Part shown: piece after piece, positions 1 through 5,812 of the stretch
How positions within the stretch are numbered: the first letter of the stretch is position 1
Layout: the number at the start of each line of letters is the position of its first letter
Assembly (NCBI GenBank): GCA_016287065.1
Contig: JAEEVB010000036.1
Coordinates: forward strand, 1-13,980
Direction: 5' to 3'
DNA length: 13,980 nucleotides
Source: Muribaculaceae bacterium
GTDB taxonomy: Bacteria; Bacteroidota; Bacteroidia; Bacteroidales; Muribaculaceae
Notes under the pieces: generated by a model
The model's input: only the letters and a program-made list of their open reading frames with translations
The model's database searches: none
Told to the model about the DNA's origin: nothing
Position numbers and translations under genes: made by a program

Positions 1-547
1 TGTCGGCAACATAGGTCTCGTCCTCATTAACTGCGCCATCGGTGATAGTTACAACTACAAGGGTCTGATCGCTGCCAGCTCCGCAGAAGTAAAGAACACC
101 ATTCTCCAAGAGGTTGCCTTTAGCAAAGCCGAGGAGGTCGGAACGGCCAAATCCTGCCACATCATCTGGCAGAGCATATTCCTTCATATTTTCGGGGTTG
201 TTGGGGTCAACCACCTTGATCACGGGAGTTAGTCCGTCGCATGCCCACTCAGCGGGGAATGCGCCATTGCTGATAACGAGGTTGCCGGCTTCATCGCGAC
301 CAATACCGCAGTTAGCACCGCCGGGGAGTTCCTCGCTTGTCAAACCGCTTTCAGCAAAGACCAGCACTTTCTGGTCGGCCTTGTTGTTAATGTATACCTT
401 GCCGTTCATACCAAAACCTTGACGGCAATCAGCTGTGGGTGCCAGTGTGGCCATTCCATCAACTCTCCACAATTGCTCAACGGTTGGTTGAGCGTTTGCG
501 CACATCACTGCAGCTGCAGCAGCTGCGATAAGTAAAATTTTCTTCAT
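1..547 (-). CDS. Secreted protein, N-terminal part, possibly beta-propeller-like; runs off the left edge
   Basis: The reading frame is open from the ATG at 547 to the window edge (182 complete codons). It begins with a classic signal peptide: MKK, then a hydrophobic run rich in Ala, with probable cleavage after A19 (ANA before Q20). The mature part starts PTVEQLWRVDG. It contains short segments of the type GxNGKVYINNK, GIGRDEAGNLVISN and LLENGVLYFCGAG, which alternate glycines, acidic turns and short beta strands, as in blades of NHL/beta-propeller-like proteins. That fold is an inference. I do not recognise a catalytic motif. A strong promoter lies 74 bases upstream, so it starts its own transcript. 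The protein is probably periplasmic or surface exposed; its function is unknown. Confidence 0.85.
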   Translation of the reverse strand, partial: MKKILLIAAAAAAVMCANAQPTVEQLWRVDGMATLAPTADCRQGFGMNGKVYINNKADQKVLVFAESGLTSEELPGGANCGIGRDEAGNLVISNGAFPAEWACDGLTPVIKVVDPNNPENMKEYALPDDVAGFGRSDLLGFAKGNLLENGVLYFCGAGSDQTLVVVTITDGAVNEDETYVAD

Positions 548-620
548 TGCGTTTGGTTAAATAAGTTAATAATTCAATTTGTACATAACGTTTTGCACTG
601 TCGTCTCATAATAAGACTTT

Positions 621-652
621 CAAAATTACTATTTTTTCCGCTATTAAACAAA
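621..652 (-). promoter_or_regulatory. Bacteroidetes-type promoter for the left-edge secreted protein
   Basis: On the minus strand the sequence reads TTTG (649-652), exactly 20 bases, then TAATTTTG (621-628). This matches the Bacteroidetes sigma-ABfr consensus TTTG, 19-21 bases, TAnnTTTG. Transcription should start near 613, giving a leader of about 65 nt before the ATG at 547. Confidence 0.75.
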
Positions 653-727
653 TAATAATTTACGAAACCACCAATTTCAACGATTATTTTTTTCTTATTA
701 TAGACTATCCACATTCCATTCTATAAC

Positions 728-766
728 AAAAAAACACCTGCCCCCCATTGCATGAGAAGCAGGTGT
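728..766 (-). terminator. Rho-independent terminator after the NifU-like/GGGtGRT unit
   Basis: An 8-bp perfect stem, ACACCTGC (734-741) with GCAGGTGT (759-766), encloses a 17-base loop. Read on the minus strand it is followed directly by seven U residues (728-734 overlapping the stem end). It lies 47 bases after the stop of the GGGtGRT gene and closes that transcript. Confidence 0.8.
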
Positions 767-812
767 GTGTTAAAATGTGATTGCAAGCAAAAACCGCTCA
801 CCGAATTCAAAT

Positions 813-1823
813 TTACTTGGCAAGAGCCTGAGCCACGTCAACGGCCACAGCCACGGTGCAGCCCACCATGGGGTTGTTGCCAATGCCCAGGAAGCCCATC
901 ATCTCAACATGAGCGGGAACCGAGCTAGAGCCAGCAAACTGTGCATCGCTGTGCATGCGGCCCAGTGTGTCGGTCATACCATAGCTGGCAGGACCAGCGG
1001 CCATGTTGTCGGGGTGCAGGGTGCGGCCTGTGCCACCACCCGAAGCTACGCTGAAGTAAGGCTTGCCAGCCAGCACGCGTTCCTTCTTGTAGGTACCAGC
1101 CACGGGGTGCTGGAAGCGTGTGGGATTGGTCGAGTTGCCTGTGATAGACACATCCACGCCCTCTTTCCACATGATAGCCACGCCTTCGCGCACGTCGTCG
1201 GCACCATAGCAGTTCACCTTAGAGCGATCGCCGTCGCTATAGGGTGTGCGGGCCACTTCCTTGAGTTCGCCTGTGAAGTAGTCAAATTCGGTCTGCACAT
1301 AGGTAAAACCATTGATGCGGCTGATAATCTTGGCGGCATCCTTGCCCAGACCATTGAGGATCACGCGCAGAGGTTCCTTGCGCACCTTGTTGGCCTTGCC
1401 GGCAATCTTAATGGCACCCTCGGCAGCAGCAAACGACTCGTGGCCAGCCAAGAAGGCAAAGCACTTGGTCTCTTCGCGCAGCAGGCGAGCAGCCAGGTTT
1501 CCGTGTCCGATACCCACCTTGCGGTCGTCGGCCACCGATCCGGGAATGCAGAACGACTGCAGACCCAAGCCAATAGCCTCGGCAGCGTCGGCAGCCACCT
1601 TGCAGCCCTTCTTCAGAGCGATAGCGGCACCACACACATAGGCCCACTTGGCATTCTCGAAGCAGATGGGTTGAGTTTCTTCACAAGTCTTGTAGGGGTC
1701 GATGCCATACTGGTCGCAGATGGCGTTAGCCTCTTCAATATCTTTAATGCCGACAGCATTCAAAGCAGCGAGAACCTGCTTCATGCGGCGGTCTTGCGAT
1801 TCAAATTTAACTTCTCTTATCAT
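813..1823 (-). CDS. GGGtGRT-family protein, function unknown, partner of the adjacent NifU-like scaffold
   Basis: This 336-residue protein carries the motif GGGTGRT at residues 262-268, which names a conserved bacterial family of unknown biochemical role. It has no signal peptide or membrane segment, so it is probably cytosolic. It is unusually cysteine rich for a cytosolic protein: C36, C47, C54, C64, C74, C92, C121, C205 and C322, seven of them in the first 121 residues. Glycine-rich segments such as GIGHGN (104-109) and SGGGTGRT suggest a nucleotide- or phosphate-binding loop, but that is inference. The gene starts 5 bases after the NifU-like gene stops, so the two are surely co-transcribed, and a terminator follows. 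The pairing suggests a role linked to Fe-S cluster or sulfur handling; the sequence does not prove this. Confidence 0.93.
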   Translation of the reverse strand: MIREVKFESQDRRMKQVLAALNAVGIKDIEEANAICDQYGIDPYKTCEETQPICFENAKWAYVCGAAIALKKGCKVAADAAEAIGLGLQSFCIPGSVADDRKVGIGHGNLAARLLREETKCFAFLAGHESFAAAEGAIKIAGKANKVRKEPLRVILNGLGKDAAKIISRINGFTYVQTEFDYFTGELKEVARTPYSDGDRSKVNCYGADDVREGVAIMWKEGVDVSITGNSTNPTRFQHPVAGTYKKERVLAGKPYFSVASGGGTGRTLHPDNMAAGPASYGMTDTLGRMHSDAQFAGSSSVPAHVEMMGFLGIGNNPMVGCTVAVAVDVAQALAK

Positions 1824-1828
1824 AGCTT

Positions 1829-2521
1829 TTATTCTTTACGGGGGTCAATATACTTAGGTGCGTTCTCAAAACGTCCGTAGTGGCCTTTTGCACCCTCCAA
1901 AGCCTCTTCGGGAGTCATTCCCTTCTTCAGCGCATCGGTAAACTTGCCGAGGCTCAAGAATTCATAACCAATCACTTCGTTGTTCTCGTCAAGGGCCATG
2001 CGAGTGCAGTAGCCTTCGGTCATTTCCAGATAGCGAACGCCCTTGGCACGGGTTCCGTACATTGTACCCACCTGGCTGCGCAGACCCTTGCCCAGGTCTT
2101 CGAGTCCGGCACCCACTACCAGACCACCTTCGCTGAATGCGCTCTGAGTGCGGCCATACACAATCTGCAAGAAGAGTTCACGCATAGCGGTGTTGATGGC
2201 ATCGCACACGAGGTCGGTGTTCAGAGCCTCGAGAATGGTCTTGCCGGGCAGAATTTCGGCTGCCATAGCTGCCGAGTGAGTCATACCCGAGCAGCCGATG
2301 GTCTCAACGAGGCATTCCTCGATGATACCTTCCTTCACATTCAGCGAGAGCTTGCATGCGCCTTGTTGAGGAGCACACCAGCCAATGCCGTGCGTGAAGC
2401 CCGACACATCTTTGATTTCTTTCGATCTAACCCACTTTCCTTCTTCAGGAATCGGTGCTGACGGGTGGTTAGCGCCCTTGGTTACGCAGCACATGTTTTG
2501 TACTTCATGAGAATAAACCAT
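1829..2521 (-). CDS. NifU/IscU-like iron-sulfur cluster assembly scaffold protein
   Basis: The protein has 230 residues, clearly longer than a standalone IscU (about 130). Residues 55-83 (GACKLSL, then IIEECLVETIGCSGMTHSA) follow the IscU/NifU N-domain pattern in which conserved cysteines bind the nascent cluster: C56 and C77 align with the first two ligand cysteines. C172, in EGYCTRM, is a candidate third ligand, but that assignment is uncertain. Other cysteines are C11, C12, C49, C70 and C106. The C-terminal part (about 120-230) is outside the classical scaffold domain and resembles nothing I can name. No cysteine desulfurase, HscA/HscB or ferredoxin gene lies nearby, so it is not part of a standard isc, suf or nif cluster. 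Its only operon partner is the GGGtGRT gene 5 bases downstream. A weak -7-like TAGGTTTA (2540-2547) lies just upstream. Confidence 0.9.
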   Translation of the reverse strand: MVYSHEVQNMCCVTKGANHPSAPIPEEGKWVRSKEIKDVSGFTHGIGWCAPQQGACKLSLNVKEGIIEECLVETIGCSGMTHSAAMAAEILPGKTILEALNTDLVCDAINTAMRELFLQIVYGRTQSAFSEGGLVVGAGLEDLGKGLRSQVGTMYGTRAKGVRYLEMTEGYCTRMALDENNEVIGYEFLSLGKFTDALKKGMTPEEALEGAKGHYGRFENAPKYIDPRKE

Positions 2522-2579
2522 GTCAAAAATCTTTTTATATAAACCTATTAGATAATAATAATTCGCTTAATTGTGAAAA

Positions 2580-3041
2580 TCACTGAGCCGAAGCCGAAGC
2601 TTGCTCGCCAGGAGCGTTTGCGGGCTCAGCAGGAGTGGCCTTCTTGCGGCCAAATGCAGTTACCTTGCCGTCGGCTGCAGTGAGGGTCAGCGAGTCGCCG
2701 GCAAACTTCATGCCGTAGGCCACTTCCTGATCGGGAGTTGTTGTTCCCTTCACAGTCACATCGGCAATAAAAGTGATGGTATCGTTGGCCTCGTTCACGC
2801 TCCAGCCTTTAGCTGCAAAGCCTTCCCAGCCATTCAGCGTGGCCTCACCGCTCTCGTCGAGTGTGAGTTCCACCGGAGTCTCGGCATCGGTATTCACCCA
2901 CTCGCCAATGATGGTGTTTTGTTCTTGTTCCACGGCGCGCATGGTATCGGCATTGTCGGCACGGCCATTGCTGCTGCCGCACGATGAATAGGCACAAGTC
3001 AGTCCCACGAAGGCAACTGCTACAAGTAATAATTTCTTCAT
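2580..3041 (-). CDS. Small exported lipocalin-like protein, possible lipoprotein
   Basis: This 153-residue protein starts with a signal sequence (MKKLLLVAVAFVGL). Cysteines at 16 and 21 follow, but neither has a good lipobox (the residues before C21 are YSS), so lipidation is possible rather than certain. Residues 44-132 look like a small beta barrel of the lipocalin-like type common in Bacteroidales: IIGEWVN at 44-50, then alternating strands with ELTLDESGEATL, KGWSVNEANDTITF and GDSLTLT. The last 20 residues are a low-complexity tail of Ala, Pro, Glu and Ser. Ligand and role are unknown. It has its own promoter, and lies 58 bases upstream of the NifU-like gene with no obvious terminator between them, so read-through is possible. 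Confidence 0.85.
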   Translation of the reverse strand: MKKLLLVAVAFVGLTCAYSSCGSSNGRADNADTMRAVEQEQNTIIGEWVNTDAETPVELTLDESGEATLNGWEGFAAKGWSVNEANDTITFIADVTVKGTTTPDQEVAYGMKFAGDSLTLTAADGKVTAFGRKKATPAEPANAPGEQASASAQ

Positions 3042-3085
3042 AACTTTAAAGTCGATTAGATATTGGTTTTATAACTACAAGACTG

Positions 3086-3117
3086 CAAAGTTACAAAAAA
3101 TCATCGAGAAATCCTAA
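3086..3117 (-). promoter_or_regulatory. Promoter for the lipocalin-like protein
   Basis: Minus-strand TAACTTTG at 3086-3093 is a perfect TAnnTTTG -7 element. Twenty bases further upstream is TTAG (3114-3117), a partial match to TTTG. Predicted start is near 3078, with a leader of roughly 37 nt. Confidence 0.55.
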
Positions 3118-3136
3118 GTAATTGCCGTTATCCACG

Positions 3137-3160
3137 AAAAAAGCATGCAAACCTTTGCAT
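3137..3160 (-). terminator. Rho-independent terminator of the small-protein unit
   Basis: On the minus strand, ATGCAAA (3154-3160) pairs with TTTGCAT (3145-3151); the outer six pairs probably close a 4-base loop. GC and six U residues follow (3137-3144). The stem begins inside the stop codon of the 48-aa ORF (3160-3162), which supports minus-strand transcription of this stretch. Confidence 0.7.
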
Positions 3161-3306
3161 CAACCTATGGCCCGCAACAGCACATGCATCAAACTGCTGA
3201 TAATCGCGTACCGCATCAGCAAATATTTTACAACCATGCCTGGCACCATCCTGAACACCAAAAAGGAGAGAATCGCCAATAGCACATTTTCTACAAAATT
3301 CTTCAT
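3160..3306 (-). CDS. Small hydrophobic peptide (48 aa), probable membrane protein
   Basis: The peptide begins MKNFVENVLLAILSFLVFR and ends SSLMHVLLRAIG. Residues 7-18 and 36-47 are strongly hydrophobic and are separated by MVPGMVVKYLLMRYA, so it may span the membrane once or as a hairpin. I do not recognise a family. Support for a real gene: it starts 22 bases after the 104-aa gene ends on the same strand, a terminator overlaps its stop codon, and the hydrophobic pattern is coherent. Against: it is short, and the opposite strand also holds an open frame over the same bases. Confidence 0.5.
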   Translation of the reverse strand: MKNFVENVLLAILSFLVFRMVPGMVVKYLLMRYAIISSLMHVLLRAIG

Positions 3307-3328
3307 AAACCAATCTGTTGAATACTTA

Positions 3329-3643
3329 TCACCACGGAATTAGGTACTGCGCGCCATCGTGCGGCTGAGTACTGGCAGGGGCAGGCATTGAAGGGCCCAG
3401 GCCAGCAAGCGACAGTGAGGGGCGACGCACCGCAAGCGACATCACCACGCGCCAGCCCTGCGTCTTGTTGCGGATGGTGAGTTTGCCCAACCCTGCAAAC
3501 TTGCCGGCGAGCGACATCACAAAGCGCACAACATCATCGACACTGGCAAAATTGCGTTTTTGCACACTGGCAACAATTCCCCCTTGTGCTTCGAGGGTTG
3601 CCATCATCTCGTCGTCACGGTTTACTTGCTTCAAAGTGTTCAT
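3329..3643 (-). CDS. Conserved-looking small protein (104 aa), function unknown
   Basis: I chose the ATG at 3643 (MNTLKQVNRDDEMM) over a possible start at 3718, because the extra 25 residues lack the character of a protein and overlap the probable promoter (a -7-like GAACTTTG at 3684-3691). The core, residues 8-70, is well structured: MMATLEAQGG, VDDVVRFVMSLAGKFAGLGKLTIRNKTQGWRVV split over an amphipathic helix and a strand pair. The tail from about 75 on is rich in Ser, Pro and Ala, and ends AQYLIPW. There is no signal peptide, so it is probably cytosolic. I believe similar short proteins occur in other Bacteroidales, but I cannot name a function. It heads a probable two-gene unit with the 48-aa hydrophobic peptide. 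Confidence 0.65.
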   Translation of the reverse strand: MNTLKQVNRDDEMMATLEAQGGIVASVQKRNFASVDDVVRFVMSLAGKFAGLGKLTIRNKTQGWRVVMSLAVRRPSLSLAGLGPSMPAPASTQPHDGAQYLIPW

Positions 3644-3683
3644 AGTTTTCAATTCTAATGAGTTCAACTTTCTTTTTACACTG

Positions 3684-3691
3684 CAAAGTTC
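3684..3691 (-). promoter_or_regulatory. Possible -7 element for the 104-aa gene
   Basis: Minus-strand GAACTTTG matches the TTTG half of TAnnTTTG but not its TA, and I see no TTTG 19-21 bases upstream. The position fits (about 35 nt of leader to the ATG at 3643). It is back to back with the strong plus-strand promoter at 3762-3793. Confidence 0.3.
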
Positions 3692-3761
3692 GGTTGAAAT
3701 AGTGCCACCATATTGCACACATGCTAAAATTCAAGTTAAATCAATGTCAAAAACAAATAAT

Positions 3762-3793
3762 TTTGATTTTCACGGCATTTTAATGTAACTTTG
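3762..3793 (+). promoter_or_regulatory. Promoter of the DUF2520-kdsC-maf operon
   Basis: TTTG at 3762-3765, exactly 20 bases, then TAACTTTG at 3786-3793: a full match to the Bacteroidetes consensus. Transcription should begin near 3800, about 20 nt before the ATG at 3820. No internal promoter of this quality is seen before the two following genes. Confidence 0.8.
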
Positions 3794-3819
3794 CTTGCCT
3801 AAAACAACATTGAAACCCC

Positions 3820-4599
3820 ATGAACAAGAAACAACGCGTGGTGATGATAGGTTCGGGCAATGTGGCTACTGCCGTGGCCATGGCTGCCGCCCCCGAATGC
3901 GAAATCGTACAGATCTACAGCCGCACGCTGGCGCATGCACGGCAACTGGCCGAACGCGTGAACTGCCCCTGTGTGACCGACCAGCTGCTACACCTTGCCA
4001 GCGATGCCGACATCTATGTGATAGCCGTGGCCGACGACGCCATCGAGCCGGTCATCGCTCAGAGCCAGCTTAAAAGCGGACTGTGGATTCATACCTCGGG
4101 TTCCAAGCCCATCGATGTGTTCAAGGGCAAGCGCAAGCACTGCGGCGTGATGTGGCCTATGCAGTCGTTCAGCAAGCAGCTGCAGGTCGAGTTTGGCGAA
4201 GTGCCCCTCTTCATCGAGGCATCTTCGCCCGAAGCCCACAAAGCGTTGCTCCGCTTTGCCTCTACCCTGAGCCACACGGTGATGGAAGCCGACAGCCACC
4301 GACGCGCACGGCTGCACCTGGCCTCGGTCTTCGCCTGCAACTTCAGCAATCACATGTATGCTCTTGCCAAGGAAGTGCTCGACGAAGAAGGGCTGCCCTT
4401 TGATGTGCTCAAGCCTCTTATCCGCACCACGGTCGAGAAACTCGAGCACCTCTCCCCTGCCGACTCACAGACGGGCCCCGCCGCACGTGCCGACCACAAG
4501 GTGATGGAGCGCCAGGCCGCAATGCTCAGTGGCGACAAGCAAGCCATCTATCGCCTGCTCTCCCAGAGCATCATGGACCACCATCAGCACGACAAATAA
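3820..4599 (+). CDS. Rossmann-like and DUF2520 domain protein, probable NAD(P)-dependent oxidoreductase
   Basis: The protein has 259 residues. The N-terminal Rossmann fold shows the dinucleotide loop GSGNVA at 11-16 after a hydrophobic strand (VVMI), a second-strand region QIYSR (31-35), and the later strand IYVIAVADDAI (65-75). The C-terminal half carries the DUF2520 hallmarks MWPMQSFSK (111-119), LHLASVFACNFSNHMYAL (165-182) and TGPAARAD (218-225). The architecture resembles the dehydrogenase side of the 6-phosphogluconate/pyrroline-5-carboxylate reductase superfamily, but the substrate is unknown. It opens a three-gene operon with kdsC and maf, spaced 12 and 36 bases. I believe this gene order recurs in Bacteroidetes, which would suggest a linked housekeeping role. 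Confidence 0.92.
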   Translation: MNKKQRVVMIGSGNVATAVAMAAAPECEIVQIYSRTLAHARQLAERVNCPCVTDQLLHLASDADIYVIAVADDAIEPVIAQSQLKSGLWIHTSGSKPIDVFKGKRKHCGVMWPMQSFSKQLQVEFGEVPLFIEASSPEAHKALLRFASTLSHTVMEADSHRRARLHLASVFACNFSNHMYALAKEVLDEEGLPFDVLKPLIRTTVEKLEHLSPADSQTGPAARADHKVMERQAAMLSGDKQAIYRLLSQSIMDHHQHDK

Positions 4600-4611
4600 A
4601 ATTGAAGCATC

Positions 4612-5130
4612 ATGATAGAATATGACCTGACCAAGATAAAGGGCATCGTCTTCGACGTCGACGGCGTGCTGTCGCCCTCCACCATTCCCCTGTCGCCCAC
4701 AGGCGAGCCCTTGCGCATGGTGAGCGTGAAAGACGGCTACGCCATTCAGCATGCCGTGAAGCACGGACTGCGCATCGCCATCTTGAGCGGTGCCGACACG
4801 CAGGCCATCAGAGTCAGGTTCTCGGGGCTGGGCGTACAGGACCTGATGCTGGCTGCCGCACGCAAGTTACCGGTGTTTGAGCAATGGCTTGCCGACAACA
4901 AACTGGAGCGTGAAGAGGTGATTTTCGTGGGCGACGACATCCCCGACCTGCCCGTGATGCGCGCTGCCGGTCTTGCGGTGGCTCCCGCCGATGCTGCTCC
5001 CGAGATTCTGGAAGCAGCACACTACATTTCGCCCTGCAACGGCGGCTATGGCGTGGGCCGCGATGTGCTCGAACAGGTGTTGCGTGCTCAAGGACGATGG
5101 CTCGACGATGTGCACGCATTCGGATGGTAA
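4612..5130 (+). CDS. kdsC: KdsC-type HAD phosphatase, probable 3-deoxy-D-manno-octulosonate 8-phosphate phosphatase
   Basis: At 172 residues this matches the usual KdsC length and lacks a cap domain, as in the C0-type HAD enzymes that work as tetramers. HAD motif I is DVDGVLS (15-21), with nucleophile D15 and acid D17. Motif II is ILSG with S59. Motif III is probably K85 (AARKLPVF). Motif IV is GDDIPD (107-112), with Mg-binding D108 and D109. The C-terminal NGGYGVGRDVLEQVL (143-157) corresponds to the glycine-rich tail that reaches the neighbouring active site in KdsC. The enzyme releases phosphate from KDO 8-phosphate before CMP-KDO synthesis for lipid A inner core. Another phosphosugar substrate is possible. 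The start lies 12 bases after the DUF2520 stop. Confidence 0.85.
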   Translation: MIEYDLTKIKGIVFDVDGVLSPSTIPLSPTGEPLRMVSVKDGYAIQHAVKHGLRIAILSGADTQAIRVRFSGLGVQDLMLAAARKLPVFEQWLADNKLEREEVIFVGDDIPDLPVMRAAGLAVAPADAAPEILEAAHYISPCNGGYGVGRDVLEQVLRAQGRWLDDVHAFGW

Positions 5131-5166
5131 CAACACACATTTATTATATATATCACACACACGACT

Positions 5167-5742
5167 ATGCTCGACAACCTCAAAAAATATGATGTGGTGT
5201 TGGCAAGCGCCTCGCCACGACGCCGCGAACTGCTGGCTGGCCTGGGCATCGACTTCAGGATCGAAGTCATCAAAGGCATCGAAGAAACCTACCCCGACAG
5301 CCTGCCTACCGACAAGATTCCCGAATACCTGTCACAACTCAAGGCCCATGCCTACAAACTCACGCCAGGCGAACTCCTTATCACCGCCGACACCGTAGTG
5401 ATTCTCGACGGCGAGGTTATCGGCAAGCCCTGCGACGAGGCCGATGCCTGCGCTATGCTGCGCAAACTGGCGGGCAACACCCACACGGTGATTACGGGCG
5501 TGACGGTGAGCACCCTGGAGCGCACAGTGTCGTTCAGCAGTCACTCGCAGGTGGAGTTCGCGCCGCTCACCGACGACGAAATCTCCTACTATGTAACCCA
5601 CTATCACCCGCTCGACAAAGCGGGCTCTTATGGCATTCAAGAATGGATTGGCTATGCTGCCGTGAAAGGCATTACCGGCAGTTTCTACAATGTGATGGGA
5701 CTACCCATCCAGCGCCTCTACACCATCCTCAAATCATTCTAA
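5167..5742 (+). CDS. maf: Maf-family nucleotide pyrophosphatase (dTTP/UTP type)
   Basis: This 191-residue protein has all Maf signatures: SASPRR (14-19) after the first strand, ITADTVV (72-78) with catalytic D75, GKP (86-88), DKAGSYGIQEW (150-160) and GSFYNVMGLP (171-180). The form of the DKAG-YGIQ motif fits the YhdE branch, which hydrolyses dTTP, UTP and some modified pyrimidine nucleotides to monophosphates and pyrophosphate, rather than the YceF (m7GTP) branch. That subtype call rests on motif reading only. It is soluble and cytosolic, a house-cleaning enzyme also linked to septum control in some bacteria. It is the last gene of the operon, 36 bases after kdsC, with a repeat-rich convergent gap after it. 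Confidence 0.93.
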   Translation: MLDNLKKYDVVLASASPRRRELLAGLGIDFRIEVIKGIEETYPDSLPTDKIPEYLSQLKAHAYKLTPGELLITADTVVILDGEVIGKPCDEADACAMLRKLAGNTHTVITGVTVSTLERTVSFSSHSQVEFAPLTDDEISYYVTHYHPLDKAGSYGIQEWIGYAAVKGITGSFYNVMGLPIQRLYTILKSF

Positions 5743-5763
5743 ATCAACAATTTCCTTTAAAAC

Positions 5764-5809
5764 AAAGCTCGAGTATTCGGTTATTCGAGCATTCGATTGT
5801 TCGAGCTTT
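5764..5809. repeat. Short tandem repeat with inverted ends between two convergent genes; possible terminator
   Basis: Two adjacent 16-base units, ATTCGGTTATTCGAGC (5775-5790) and ATTCGATTGTTCGAGC (5791-5806), differ at two places. Each unit is itself two related 8-mers. The outer ends, AAAGCTCGA (5764-5772) and TCGAGCTTT (5801-5809), form a 9-bp stem around the repeats. On the minus strand the stem is followed by GTTTT, so it could end the ATP-grasp transcript; on the plus strand there is no U tract. Confidence 0.6.
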
Positions 5810-5812
5810 CGC

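Noticed and set aside
777..1880. Long plus-strand frame of 367 codons opposite the GGGtGRT gene
   Set aside because: It is a shadow of the minus-strand gene: the minus strand has a recognisable family, operon structure and terminator, while the plus frame is rich in His/Ala without any motif.
3122..3343. Plus-strand frame over the small hydrophobic ORF, including an ATG at 3167
   Set aside because: No promoter or terminator fits the plus strand, whereas the minus strand has a terminator at the stop of the 48-aa frame and a co-directed neighbour. It is not fully excluded.
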